64,000 nucleotides of DNA. Origin: Paenibacillus endophyticus. Lineage in GTDB: Bacteria > Bacillota > Bacilli > Paenibacillales > Paenibacillaceae. Positions 9,261-17,666 of the stretch are shown one piece after another. The stretch covers positions 138,816 to 202,815 of the forward strand of contig NZ_JACHXW010000011.1 of NCBI RefSeq assembly GCF_014192395.1, written 5' to 3'. A program made the translations under genes and the position numbers. Below the pieces are notes generated by a model. It ran no database searches. It was not told the DNA's origin and worked only from the letters and a program-made list of their open reading frames with translations. Numbering within the stretch: the stretch's first letter is position 1; every line of letters begins with the position of its first letter.

Positions 9261-10439
9261 TCACACCTTCCAAATAGTTGTAGCTTCAATCCAGCTAAGT
9301 GCAGCCTCAATATTATCGGCCAACACGTTGACATGTCCCATTTTGCGTTTCACAAGCGCGTCTTTCTTCCCGTACAAGTGCACCTTAGGTGCGACCTTTA
9401 GCCGATCGGCCGACTCATCGCTGCTTGCCATCAGCGAAAGCAGCGGCTCGACATGCTGCCCAAGCACATTGACCATCACGACAGGGCTCATGAGTGTCGT
9501 ATCCCCAAGAGGCAGGTTGCACACGGCACGCACATGCTGCTCGAACTGTGACGTCCGGCAAGCTTCCATCGTATAGTGCCCGCTGTTATGCGGCCTTGGG
9601 GCGAGCTCATTCACGAACAGCTCCCCGTCAGCCGTCACGAACAGCTCAACTGCGATAAGACCGACTGCGCCAAGCCCTTCCGCGATTCGAGCAGCAAGCT
9701 GCTCAGCCTCGCGCTGCAGCTCCTCGCTGATTCTTGCCGGAACGATAGACAAATGCAATATATTATCGACGTGTATGTTCTCCGCTGCCGGGAAGGTCTT
9801 AATCTCCCCCTGCGGACTTCTCGCCGCTATAACTGAAATTTCCTTGTCGAAGCGGATGAATTGCTCCAGCACGAGCTGTACCTTGGCACGAGCGAGCGTC
9901 TCATATGCCTCTTCAATTTCATCCGTGCTGCGGATGACCCATTGTCCTTTACCGTCATAGCCGCCCATGGCTGTCTTCAAAACGCATGGCGTTCCGAAGG
10001 CCCCGACTCCCTCACGAAGCTCGTCCACGCTGCTAATCTCGCGGTATGGAGCCACCTTGACGCCTGCTGCTTGAATCGCGCGCTTCTCCCGAAGACGATG
10101 CTGCGTCGTATAAAGCAGCTCGCTTCCCTGCGGCACATGCGATTCATCCATCAGCATCTTCGCTACTTCGGCATCGACATTCTCGAATTCGTACGTAATA
10201 ACGTCTGAACGCTTCGCAAGCTCTCTTGCCGCTTCGCGATCATCATAAGCCGCAACGATCTGCTCAGCGACTTGGCCTGCCGGACTGTCCGGAACCGGAT
10301 CGAGAGCGATGAATCTGTAGCCCATCGCGCTGCCCGCATTTGCCATCATTCGGCCAAGCTGGCCGCCGCCTAGAATCCCAATCGTGCTTCCCGGCAGCAG
10401 TGTCTTCACCTGCTGCTTGTCCGCGTTGATGCTGCTCAT
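9261..10439 (-). CDS. purK: N5-carboxyaminoimidazole ribonucleotide synthase PurK
   Basis: PurK makes N5-CAIR from AIR, ATP and bicarbonate; PurE then rearranges the product. The 392-residue ATP-grasp protein has IGILGGGQLGRMMANA near residue 22, the ATP-grasp stretch LKTAMGGYDGKGQW near 155 and NELAPRPHNSGHYT near 270. Its ATG overlaps the purE stop in an ATGA arrangement, so the two genes are probably translationally coupled. Confidence 0.97.
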   Translation of the reverse strand: MSSINADKQQVKTLLPGSTIGILGGGQLGRMMANAGSAMGYRFIALDPVPDSPAGQVAEQIVAAYDDREAARELAKRSDVITYEFENVDAEVAKMLMDESHVPQGSELLYTTQHRLREKRAIQAAGVKVAPYREISSVDELREGVGAFGTPCVLKTAMGGYDGKGQWVIRSTDEIEEAYETLARAKVQLVLEQFIRFDKEISVIAARSPQGEIKTFPAAENIHVDNILHLSIVPARISEELQREAEQLAARIAEGLGAVGLIAVELFVTADGELFVNELAPRPHNSGHYTMEACRTSQFEQHVRAVCNLPLGDTTLMSPVVMVNVLGQHVEPLLSLMASSDESADRLKVAPKVHLYGKKDALVKRKMGHVNVLADNIEAALSWIEATTIWKV

Positions 10440-10921
10440 AGCGTCTCACTGCTTTCCAGCACTTCCTGCTTCACGCGCTCGCGTCGCGCCATAACGCGCG
10501 CTTGCACCTCAGGATCGAACGCCCCGAGCATTTGCGCCGCCAAGAGGCCGGCATTCGTACCGCCTGCATTGCCAATCGCTACCGTAGCTACCGGAATGCC
10601 GCCCGGCATTTGTACAATTGAGAGCAAGGAATCCAGCCCGCTCAAGTTGGAAGACTTAACGGGAACGCCAATAACCGGCAGAATCGTCTTTGCAGCGACC
10701 ATGCCGGGCAAATGCGCAGCTCCGCCGGCTCCGGCAATAATTACCTTAAGCCCGCGCTCTACCGCAGTCTCCGCGTATTCAAACATCAAATCCGGCGTAC
10801 GATGCGCCGAAACGACCTTTTTCTCATAAGGAATTTGCAATTCCTCCAGAACGTCGCAGGCTAACTTCATTGTGTCCCAATCCGACTTGCTGCCCATGAT
10901 GACGCCCACCTTCGCAGACAT
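10436..10921 (-). CDS. purE: N5-carboxyaminoimidazole ribonucleotide mutase PurE
   Basis: PurE converts N5-CAIR to CAIR and is the first gene of the operon. With the start at 10921 (MSAKVGVIMGSKSDWDTMK) it has 161 residues, normal for class I PurE; the GSKSDW and SAHRTPD motifs are present. The frame is open much further upstream, but that extension translates the leader hairpins and is not coding. A second ATG at 10960 has AGAGG five bases before it, so a short N-terminal extension cannot be excluded. The ribosome binding site before 10921 (AAGTGGG) is modest. Confidence 0.95.
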   Translation of the reverse strand: MSAKVGVIMGSKSDWDTMKLACDVLEELQIPYEKKVVSAHRTPDLMFEYAETAVERGLKVIIAGAGGAAHLPGMVAAKTILPVIGVPVKSSNLSGLDSLLSIVQMPGGIPVATVAIGNAGGTNAGLLAAQMLGAFDPEVQARVMARRERVKQEVLESSETL

Positions 10922-11016
10922 GCGATCAAACCCACTTTCATTAATAAGATTATATTTCATAAAGCCTCTAATAACCAAAGCTGTAAGAAGAAACGCCTGA
11001 CGGCGTCCTTTCCATA

Positions 11017-11105
11017 GACGGCATCGTTTCGGCGAAACGTATAGAGAAAGGATGAGCAAACCCATATCCTTTCCTATACGTCAAGCGTAAACGGTTGTCG
11101 CCGTC
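11017..11105 (-). repeat. pur leader hairpin A (nearest purE)
   Basis: The core arms ACGTATAG(A)GAAAGGAT and ATCCTTTCCTATACGT (11037-11081) pair over about 16 bp with one bulge. The flanks pair too: GACGGC with GCCGTC and CGTTT with AAACG. Hairpins B and C have the same design with different core sequence. The function is unknown. Confidence 0.8.
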
Positions 11106-11110
11106 CTCTG

Positions 11111-11205
11111 TGGCAAAAGCAGTCGTTTCGAAGAGATATATAAGCACATGAATATGTGAAAACACATAAATGCTTATATCTCAAGGTGAAACGGCTATCG
11201 CCGTC
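11111..11205 (-). repeat. pur leader hairpin B
   Basis: The core 11133-11182 pairs GAGATATA...AAGCA and TATGTG with CACATA...TGCTTATATCTC. The flanks GAAACGGC...GCCGTC on one side match CGTTTC and GGC on the other. The centre lies about 99 bases from that of hairpin A. Confidence 0.8.
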
Positions 11206-11210
11206 TTTTG

Positions 11211-11300
11211 GCGGCGCTGCGCGGTTCATTCCAAGAAATATAGAGAATGTATAGCCTGTGGATATACTTTCCTCATATTTCAAAAACAGAAATAGCCCGT
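11211..11300 (-). repeat. pur leader hairpin C
   Basis: The core 11235-11281 has 19-base arms, GAAATATAGAGAATGTATA against TATACTTTCCTCATATTTC, with 15 of 19 positions paired. The outer flanks (GGCGGC and GCCCGTC) resemble those of A and B less closely. The centre lies about 100 bases from that of hairpin B. Confidence 0.7.
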
Positions 11301-11556
11301 CAGCAACCATTATAATGGGAGTGCCGCAGGACTTGAGCGGAAGCGTAAGGAACGACCGGTGTTCAAGCGAACCCTCGATCAGTCATGCTTCACTTTAATG
11401 ATGACGATTCAAGCTGCGGGGCATTGTCATAGAGACAGCAGTAGGCTGCCCCGTAAGAGAGGCAACCTATGTCCAAATAATCGGGCATCTGCTTGCTGCG
11501 AGCTTGCTGTATGGCGGTCCCAAAGCTGCTTTAGTTCCGCTTATCGTCTCATCTTG

Positions 11557-11621
11557 CTCGTAGTCCGAAAATTAAGGTTTCCGGGTAGAAACATTCAGGC
11601 CTTATCCCAAATATATACGAG
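11557..11621 (-). ncRNA. Guanine riboswitch aptamer (purine class) of the pur operon
   Basis: In the RNA, P1 is CUCGUA paired with UACGAG. The core GUUUCUACC (J2/3) and GGACUACGAG (P3 end, J3/1, P1) match the purine riboswitch consensus. The specificity base in GACUACG is C, as in guanine sensors; adenine sensors have U there. P2 (UUUGGG/CCUGAA) and P3 (CCGGAAA/UUUUCGG) form. Both loops are six bases, one shorter than usual, but keep the GG (L2) and CC (L3) needed for the loop-loop contact. The aptamer begins about 65 bases after the -10 box. I see no U-tract terminator in the 635 bases before purE, so the expression platform is not identified. Confidence 0.9.
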
Positions 11622-11686
11622 ATTAATGTAAATGAATAAAGTACAAATTTCAATTCCGGCAGAGTGCTCCGCCTCAAACCTATTCT

Positions 11687-11715
11687 AGTTTATCTAATCC
11701 CCCTAACACTGTCAA
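11687..11715 (-). promoter_or_regulatory. Sigma-A promoter of the pur operon
   Basis: The -35 TTGACA (11715-11710), a 17-base spacer and the -10 TAAACT (11692-11687) lie just upstream of the guanine aptamer. Transcription would give a leader of about 760 bases before purE. Confidence 0.8.
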
Positions 11716-11717
11716 TG

Positions 11718-11763
11718 AAATACGAACATTAAAAGACAATGTTTTATAAAGGTTCGTTTTTTT
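11718..11763. promoter_or_regulatory. PurBox inverted pair (PurR operator)
   Basis: Two divergent boxes, AAATACGAACATT (11718-11730) and GGTTCGTTTTTTT (11751-11763), match the Bacillus PurBox core CGAAC and its complement. The 24-base interval between CGAAC and GTTCG equals the interval I recall for the B. subtilis pur control site. The pair sits three bases upstream of the -35 box, so PurR repression is likely. No purR gene lies in this window. Confidence 0.8.
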
Positions 11764-12049
11764 GAATAAAACGCATCATAATTCAGAGCGGAATACCCAA
11801 ATAAAGGAGGATCGCCTTCATCTCAGATATCCTGTAAGCTTGATACCCGCCTCTTAATTGTACTCACCTGCGGAAATATCGCGAGTCCCGAGCTGCCTGC
11901 TCATGCAGAATCCCCTTATTATTCCCTTTACACGGCAAAGCTTCCGCCTTTACGTCCGTTTTCACAATGCTTTTGCCGACTAAGAACCGAATTCACCGAA
12001 TACAGTTATAACAGATGCTTAGAAAATAAATAGAGGAGGCCTAGCCACG
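11764..12049 (+). other. Intergenic region upstream of the LysM-GH18 gene
   Basis: No gene or recognisable RNA. The ribosome binding site GAGGAGG lies ten bases before the GTG at 12050. I looked for sporulation promoters (sigma-E, -G, -K patterns) and found no convincing match. Confidence 0.4.
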
Positions 12050-13327
12050 GTGCAAATTCATGTCGTGCAAAAAGGCGATACGCTCTACAAGCTCGCACAG
12101 CAATTCGATGTTTCGGTTGAAGAGATTGCGGATGCCAATGGTATAAATGCTGCCGATCCGCTGGTCATCGGCCAGTCGCTCATTATCCCGGCCAATGCGG
12201 TTGCTCATAAGGTGCTCGCCAATGAAACGCTTTGGCTGATTGCGCGTCGGTACGGGGTTTCGCTGCAGGAGCTTGCGGCCGTTAACCACATAAGCAATCC
12301 CGCGCTCATTTATCCCGGCCAAAACCTTGTCATTCCGCAAGCCGCAAAGCCGAGCATCGAGGTCAATGCCTATACGGAAAAGTTCGGTGCTCCCGGCGTT
12401 GCCATTGTTGAAGATATAGGTCCAAACCTCACTTATTTAAGCCCGTTCAGCTATCGGCTGCAAGCGGACGGCTCCATTACGCCGCTCGACGACTCTGCGA
12501 TTATCAATGCCGCTTACAAGACGCGGACGGCTCCCATGATGGTCATCACCAATTTCGAGAACGGCACCTTCAGCCCTGACATCGCTCATGCCATACTAAG
12601 CAACCCTCCGCTTCAGCAGTCTGTTATCGAGAGTATCCTTGCCACAATGAAGCTGAAGGGTTACCTGGCGCTTAACGTCGATTTTGAATATGTCCCTCCC
12701 GCTGACCGCGAGCTTTACAACGACTTTCTGCAAAGGCTTGTGGACAGCCTCCATCCGCACAACCTGCTCGTGTCCGCTTGTCTCGCTCCCAAAACGAGCG
12801 CCGCTCAGACCGGTACACTGTACGAAGCGCATGATTACGAGGCTATGGGCCGTATCTTGGATTTCGTTATTCTGATGACTTACGAGTGGGGCTGGTCCGG
12901 CGGTCCTCCGAGGGCGGTAGCGCCGCTGAACGAGGTGAACAAGGTGCTGACCTATGCCTTGAGCGTCATTCCGCCGCAAAAAATCGTCATGGGCATGCCG
13001 CTGTACGGCTATGACTGGACGCTGCCTTATGTACAGGGCGCGAAGTGGGCGCCTACCATAAGTCCGCAAGCGGCGATAAGCCGTGCGCGCCTATACGGCG
13101 CTGACATTCAATACGACGATGAAGGACAATCGCCTTATTATCATTATTATGATAAGGAAGGGCGAGAGCATGTTGTCTGGTTTGAGGATGCGCGCAGCGT
13201 GCAGGCCAAATTCAATCTGGTCAAAGCGTACAACCTGCGCGGCGTCAGCTACTGGGTCCTTGGCGTTCTTTTCCCGCAAAATTGGTATGTGCTTCAGGCG
13301 AATTTTACGATCAAGAAGCTTGTTTAA
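12050..13327 (+). CDS. LysM and GH18 domain spore peptidoglycan hydrolase (SleL/YaaH type)
   Basis: This is a 425-residue protein with two LysM repeats (about residues 2-45 and 51-95) followed by a glycoside hydrolase family 18 domain. This is the layout of the spore cortex-lytic N-acetylglucosaminidases SleL/YaaH. The catalytic strand reads LNVDFEYVPP, with the acid Glu of the GH18 motif in place. There is no signal peptide, as for SleL proteins that are assembled on the spore from the mother cell. The start is GTG with GAGGAGG ten bases upstream. The neighbouring gerA-type operon supports a spore role. The exact substrate (cortex fragments or intact cortex) cannot be told from sequence. Confidence 0.88.
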   Translation: MQIHVVQKGDTLYKLAQQFDVSVEEIADANGINAADPLVIGQSLIIPANAVAHKVLANETLWLIARRYGVSLQELAAVNHISNPALIYPGQNLVIPQAAKPSIEVNAYTEKFGAPGVAIVEDIGPNLTYLSPFSYRLQADGSITPLDDSAIINAAYKTRTAPMMVITNFENGTFSPDIAHAILSNPPLQQSVIESILATMKLKGYLALNVDFEYVPPADRELYNDFLQRLVDSLHPHNLLVSACLAPKTSAAQTGTLYEAHDYEAMGRILDFVILMTYEWGWSGGPPRAVAPLNEVNKVLTYALSVIPPQKIVMGMPLYGYDWTLPYVQGAKWAPTISPQAAISRARLYGADIQYDDEGQSPYYHYYDKEGREHVVWFEDARSVQAKFNLVKAYNLRGVSYWVLGVLFPQNWYVLQANFTIKKLV

Positions 13328-13364
13328 CGGTTTTATTAAAGGGATTGTTGCAGGAATATCGAAG

Positions 13365-13408
13365 AGGCTGCACCGCTGCGACATGTCGCATGCCGAGGCA
13401 GCCTTTTA
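13365..13408 (+). terminator. Terminator after the LysM-GH18 gene
   Basis: AGGCTGC and GCAGCCT form the outer stem around an inner GCGACATGTCGC palindrome, followed by TTTT. Confidence 0.75.
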
Positions 13409-13460
13409 AACTTATATTCATTATCACTTTTTCCCGCTTATTAAAATAAGGCCATTATAT

Positions 13461-13490
13461 GCATACTTAATGGCAGTAATATACATAATA
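13461..13490 (+). promoter_or_regulatory. Sigma-G (forespore) promoter of the germination operon
   Basis: GCATA (13461-13465), an 18-base spacer and CATAATA (13484-13490) match the sigma-G consensus GHATR-N18-CATWHTA at every defined position. It lies 55 bases before the first ger gene, as expected for germinant receptors made in the forespore. Confidence 0.85.
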
Positions 13491-13545
13491 CCTGAAGTAG
13501 CAACAGTTGCTATTCATCTGAAAGGCCGATTTTGGAGGGTTTGCA

Positions 13546-15060
13546 ATGGTCTTGCATTCTGATCTTATACATGCTTCAAACGAAATGAATTTAAACAAAC
13601 TGCGGCAAATCTTTTCAGATAACGAGTCTTTGGTTATACGCAGCCTAATGAATAAAAATGGCAGTTTACTAGCTTCATTTGTTTACTTGAACATCTTAGT
13701 CGATGAAAAATATTTAAATCAACATCTTGTTCGGAAACTGAACGAAGATCTGTATATAAAAACAGGCCCGGCGAATGAATTAGCTTTGAACACTCTAAAC
13801 TCTCTTGGAACCGTTATTGAACTGAAGCATATCGAAGCTGTAGTTAGCTTGATTACCGATGCTGGTATTGCCGTAATGGTCGAAGGAAGCTGCGTGGCTT
13901 ACGGTATCCTGATGCCAGGATATGAGACACGAGCGATCGAAGAACCGAAGATTGAAATTAACGTACGGGGGCCAAAAGAAAGCTTCACCGAAGACCTGCA
14001 GCAAAACTTGAGCATGGTGCATAGGAAGCTTAAGACACCCGATCTCAAATCCATTTCCTATGTGATCGGTCAGCAAAGCCAAACTAAGGTTATGCTCTTA
14101 TATCTTGAAAACCGAATCGACCCCACTCTATTAGCGGAAATACGAAATAAAATCGAATCCATCCAATTGGACGTTTTAATTGTTAATGCTCAAATAGAAG
14201 AATTAATTCAGGATAACATTTTCACCCCTTTCCCCCAGATTTTCAGTACAGAAAGACCTGATCGCATTGCTACTGCATTAGGTAGGGGAAAAGCAGCGAT
14301 TATAACTGATGGAACGCCCATTGCCTTAATCGCTCCTACCTCTTTTTTTGAAATGCTGCACCCTAGCGAAGATTTATACGAGAGATTTTATTTTGCTAAC
14401 TTTTTAAGAGTACTGCGTTTGATATGCCTGTTTATCTCTTTATTCGGGCCAGCCTTATATATTTCGTTGACCACCTTTCATCTCGAAATGATTCCGACAC
14501 CGCTGATGATGGCCTTTATTTCCTCAAAAGCCGGAATTCCTTTTCCAACCTTCATTGAAGCGATCCTCATGGAGACCGCTTTTGAGATACTTAGAGAAGC
14601 CAGTCTTCGATTGCCACGTGCAGTAGGCCAATCCGTCAGCATCGTAGGAGCACTTATTATAGGCGAGGCTGCCGTACAATCAGGGATCGTGTCCCGGCCG
14701 ATGGTTATCGTAGTGGCCATGACTGGAATTGCTTCTTTTGCAATCCCATCCTTCAGTACGGCTATCGCCTTACGTATGCTGAGGTTTCCTTTTATACTAA
14801 TCGCCGCTAGTTACGGTGTGTTTGGTCTCTCTTTAAGCATGTTTATACTCATCATGCATTTGTGTTCCTTGCAAACGTTTGGCGTGCCATTTCTTGAACC
14901 GGTTAGCTTCAATAGCATAAGGGACACATTGATGAAGTATATTCTTCTTCCTGTCAAATACAGAGAAAATGTAATGCAGGTCAAGGCTGGCCGTGCAGAT
15001 GCTCCGCAACGAAAAAAAGGAGGTTTCCTGCATCGCAATGATGAGGATGAATACCGTTAA
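13546..15060 (+). CDS. Spore germination protein, GerA (A subunit) family
   Basis: The 504-residue protein is the A subunit of a nutrient germinant receptor in the inner spore membrane. A hydrophilic N-terminal part (about 1-280) is followed by a membrane domain with several helices from about residue 290. The family stretch PTPLMMAFISSKAGIPFPTFIEA lies at the junction and VGQSVSIVGALIIGEAAV further on. It is the first gene of an A-C-D-B operon. GGAGG precedes the ATG. The coding sequence is clearly more AT-rich than flanking genes. The germinant cannot be predicted. Confidence 0.93.
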   Translation: MVLHSDLIHASNEMNLNKLRQIFSDNESLVIRSLMNKNGSLLASFVYLNILVDEKYLNQHLVRKLNEDLYIKTGPANELALNTLNSLGTVIELKHIEAVVSLITDAGIAVMVEGSCVAYGILMPGYETRAIEEPKIEINVRGPKESFTEDLQQNLSMVHRKLKTPDLKSISYVIGQQSQTKVMLLYLENRIDPTLLAEIRNKIESIQLDVLIVNAQIEELIQDNIFTPFPQIFSTERPDRIATALGRGKAAIITDGTPIALIAPTSFFEMLHPSEDLYERFYFANFLRVLRLICLFISLFGPALYISLTTFHLEMIPTPLMMAFISSKAGIPFPTFIEAILMETAFEILREASLRLPRAVGQSVSIVGALIIGEAAVQSGIVSRPMVIVVAMTGIASFAIPSFSTAIALRMLRFPFILIAASYGVFGLSLSMFILIMHLCSLQTFGVPFLEPVSFNSIRDTLMKYILLPVKYRENVMQVKAGRADAPQRKKGGFLHRNDEDEYR

Positions 15061-16198
15061 AATTATTCTATCGATCTGTTTGCTAACATGCACAGCTGGC
15101 TGTTCAGCCGATGTCACAGAAATTAGCGATATTGCTTTAGTAACAGCGACGGGCATCGACTATGACAAAAAAACAAAAAAATATACATTTACTTCCTATT
15201 GTTTATTACCCACAACGACCAGTACGGCGAATACCGGAAAACTTTCCGATTGGGTTGTAAGCGCATCGGGCAGCTCTATTCTGGATGCCGCAAAAAAATT
15301 ACGAAGCCAAGTTGGAAAAACACTAATATGGCAGCATAATAAGTTCATTATTATTGGGGAGGGAGCTGCCCGCTACTCCTTTTATGAAATTATGGATTTC
15401 ATGATTAGAAATCGTCAAATACGTATTACGAGTTTCCTTTTTGTAAGCAAAGGAAGAGCCGTAAATTTACTTCATATGAATACAGAAACAGAGGACCTGC
15501 TCTCTAATGATTTGCTGGGGAAAGTTAGGAACGAGAAGGATTGGGGAAGAAGTATCAGCCAGAGCATACAAAATATCGCAAATTGGAATACTGATCCTTA
15601 TAGGGGCTTTGTTGCAGGGAAAATAAGTAAATCCAGGCATTCCTTCAAGTCCAAAGATGCCCTATCTTTAAGCGGAGGATCCGTTTTTAACCATGGCAAA
15701 TGGGTTGGCTGGTTGGATGAGCAAGATGTGCTAGTCGTTCATTTATTGTCAGATAAAAGCAAATGGAAGAATCTCACTTTTAGCGAAAGCTTTCCATTTC
15801 ATGATAGCAACGTCACCTTACATTTTAAGCTGGACAAGCAATCGATACAATGTAGGGATACCGATGGTCCTACAGTAGATATTCATTTGAGTTTAACCTC
15901 AACTGTAGGCGAGATAGAGCACTATTTATCGGTAGACAAGCTAGACACAATCATTCAGCTCGAGCATGCGGCATCCACCTTTTTGGAAAATAAAATAAAG
16001 CATTCGCTTTCTCATTTTCAAAAGGATCTGAATGTTGATGTTATAGGCTTTTCTGACCTTTTTTATCAGCACTATCCGAAGGAGTGGGCCGCATTAAAAC
16101 ATAAATGGTCGGATATTTACCCAACGATTCCAGTTCAAGCCCATGTCACTGTAAAAATAGATAAACTGGGATTGAATCAATATTTAGGAGACCATTAA
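15038..16198 (+). CDS. Spore germination lipoprotein, Ger(x)C (C subunit) family
   Basis: This is the C subunit lipoprotein of the germinant receptor. The start I prefer (15038) is the first ATG after a GGAGG and gives MMRMNTVKIILSICLLTC, a typical lipoprotein signal with the lipid-bearing Cys at about residue 22 (TAGC). The mature part begins with the family-typical TEISDIALVTATGIDYD. The gene overlaps the end of the A subunit by 23 bases. The length (386 residues) is normal. It should be lipidated and sit on the outer face of the inner spore membrane. Confidence 0.92.
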   Translation: MMRMNTVKIILSICLLTCTAGCSADVTEISDIALVTATGIDYDKKTKKYTFTSYCLLPTTTSTANTGKLSDWVVSASGSSILDAAKKLRSQVGKTLIWQHNKFIIIGEGAARYSFYEIMDFMIRNRQIRITSFLFVSKGRAVNLLHMNTETEDLLSNDLLGKVRNEKDWGRSISQSIQNIANWNTDPYRGFVAGKISKSRHSFKSKDALSLSGGSVFNHGKWVGWLDEQDVLVVHLLSDKSKWKNLTFSESFPFHDSNVTLHFKLDKQSIQCRDTDGPTVDIHLSLTSTVGEIEHYLSVDKLDTIIQLEHAASTFLENKIKHSLSHFQKDLNVDVIGFSDLFYQHYPKEWAALKHKWSDIYPTIPVQAHVTVKIDKLGLNQYLGDH

Positions 16199-16199
16199 C

Positions 16200-16421
16200 A
16201 TGCTTAATACAATCATTTGCTTACTGTCTATTTGTTATGGTATTCAACAATTTTCAAGCTTTCGGAAACAAAATGAAAAACGCGATGCCATTGTCATACT
16301 TCTCTTTTGTGGAATGATTGCGATTTATTGCAACCCTTTCTACAGCGCCTCATTACCTACCGTGGAATCGTTTTATACCTTCGTCTATAAACCGATCTCT
16401 AATAATTTAATACGTAAATAA
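16200..16421 (+). CDS. Small two-helix membrane protein of the germination operon (D-type subunit)
   Basis: A 73-residue protein with two hydrophobic stretches (about 4-18 and 29-46). AGGAG lies nine bases before the ATG, and the gene starts one base after the C-subunit stop. Some Bacillus gerA-type operons carry a small extra D gene for a two-helix membrane protein that modulates receptor activity; size, topology and place fit this group. Sequence similarity to a named D protein was not checked, so the assignment rests on context. Confidence 0.75.
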   Translation: MLNTIICLLSICYGIQQFSSFRKQNEKRDAIVILLFCGMIAIYCNPFYSASLPTVESFYTFVYKPISNNLIRK

Positions 16422-16444
16422 TCTGATACGCAGGAGGAATTCGT

Positions 16445-17530
16445 GTGGCCGCTCAGAACAAAATAACTCATGGCCAGCTCAGTTGCCTCGTATTCAGTTA
16501 TTTGTCCGGATTCTCAACATTATTTCTATCCGAAGCAGCATTGCTCAAACAAGATGTCTGGATGTCTTATCTCATAGGCATGACATTAGCCATTGGGATG
16601 CTGTGGCTTTTGTGCTATGTCCAATGGAAGCACCCTCTATTAACGATGGTTGAAATTTCCGACAAATTGTTTGGACATTGGGTATCAAGGCTTGTTCTTA
16701 TGATTTATCTAATATATATGCTTGAAATGCAAGCTGCTGCTTGTCGTGCGTTATCCACATTCTATACAACAGTCGTTATTCCCAACATGCCTTCAAACCA
16801 AATGATCCTGCTTATTATTTTATGTACGACTTACGCCACTTATCTTGGGCTTACCACGATTGTGAGAGCCGTCCAAATTACGCTCCCCTTTTTTTTGGTA
16901 GGCATTTTAATCATCTGTTTTTTTTTATTGCGCGACGTGGAGACTAATCCGTTTCTCCCGCAATTTCAACATTCGTTTTCGGAAGTCATGTATGGCAGCT
17001 TGCTTAGCCTGTATTTTCCTTTCGGCAAATTGGTTGTCTTTGGGTTTCTCTTAGCTCGGGTTAAAAATATGAAAAAGATTTTTTCGAGCAGCATTTTTGG
17101 ATTAATACTTGCAGCCTTATATTTGTTAGTCTCTGCTTATTTGACCCTAGGCACGATTGGAATTCATTTGGCCGGAACAGCTACGTTTCCCTTTTTCTCA
17201 TCTATTCAAATGGTTAAATTCGGTGAATATTTGGAAAGAATCGAAATTACCATCATCGGAATTTGGACCATTTTCACCTTATTCGAAATCGTTGTCCTTC
17301 AATATGTTTTTACAATACTGCTGCGGCATGTGTTTCGGATAAAAAACATGAAGCCTTTTATTTTGCCCATAGGCTTATTGTTTTTCATTTCAGCCCAGAA
17401 AAGCTTCCTACGCCTATCTGATTTAACGTTCTATAACCTTAATATTGCTCCTTTTTCAACGATGCTTCCGATCGCAATAATCCCGATCATGCTAAGTATT
17501 ATGACTTTGCTAAGAAAAGAGAAAACATAA
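16445..17530 (+). CDS. Spore germination permease, GerB (B subunit) family
   Basis: The 361-residue integral membrane protein has about ten predicted helices and belongs to the GerAB/GerKB family of the amino acid-polyamine-organocation superfamily, the probable germinant-binding subunit. The N-terminal HGQLSCLVFSYLSGFSTLFL and the later LYFPFGKLVVFGFLL fit the family. The start is GTG at 16445 with AGGAGG seven bases upstream. It is the last gene of the operon, and its codon use is AT-rich like the other three. Confidence 0.92.
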   Translation: MAAQNKITHGQLSCLVFSYLSGFSTLFLSEAALLKQDVWMSYLIGMTLAIGMLWLLCYVQWKHPLLTMVEISDKLFGHWVSRLVLMIYLIYMLEMQAAACRALSTFYTTVVIPNMPSNQMILLIILCTTYATYLGLTTIVRAVQITLPFFLVGILIICFFLLRDVETNPFLPQFQHSFSEVMYGSLLSLYFPFGKLVVFGFLLARVKNMKKIFSSSIFGLILAALYLLVSAYLTLGTIGIHLAGTATFPFFSSIQMVKFGEYLERIEITIIGIWTIFTLFEIVVLQYVFTILLRHVFRIKNMKPFILPIGLLFFISAQKSFLRLSDLTFYNLNIAPFSTMLPIAIIPIMLSIMTLLRKEKT

Positions 17531-17604
17531 ACTAACAAATTTATCATTTCAATTCTCGAGTAAATCACGCAATGTCCAAATCTAATCCATTTCATCATAA
17601 AAAC

Positions 17605-17641
17605 AGGCCGTCTAATTCGACAAAGTCGAACGAGACGGCCT
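17605..17641 (-). terminator. Terminator between the ger operon and the nitroreductase gene
   Basis: AGGCCGTCT and AGACGGCCT form a 9-bp stem. The U tract (GTTTTTATG) is on the minus strand, so it mainly ends the nitroreductase transcript; it may also help the convergent ger transcript. Confidence 0.8.
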
Positions 17642-17666
17642 ATTGAACGTAAACGGCTTCAATGGA

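Noticed and set aside
10968..11310. Two short minus-strand frames in the pur leader
   Set aside because: They translate the repeated hairpin modules and give low-quality, repeated peptides without start signals.
17645..17665. Copy of the pur leader hairpin flank (GTAAACGGCT)
   Set aside because: Only ten bases match, here and near 55308, and no long stem accompanies them.
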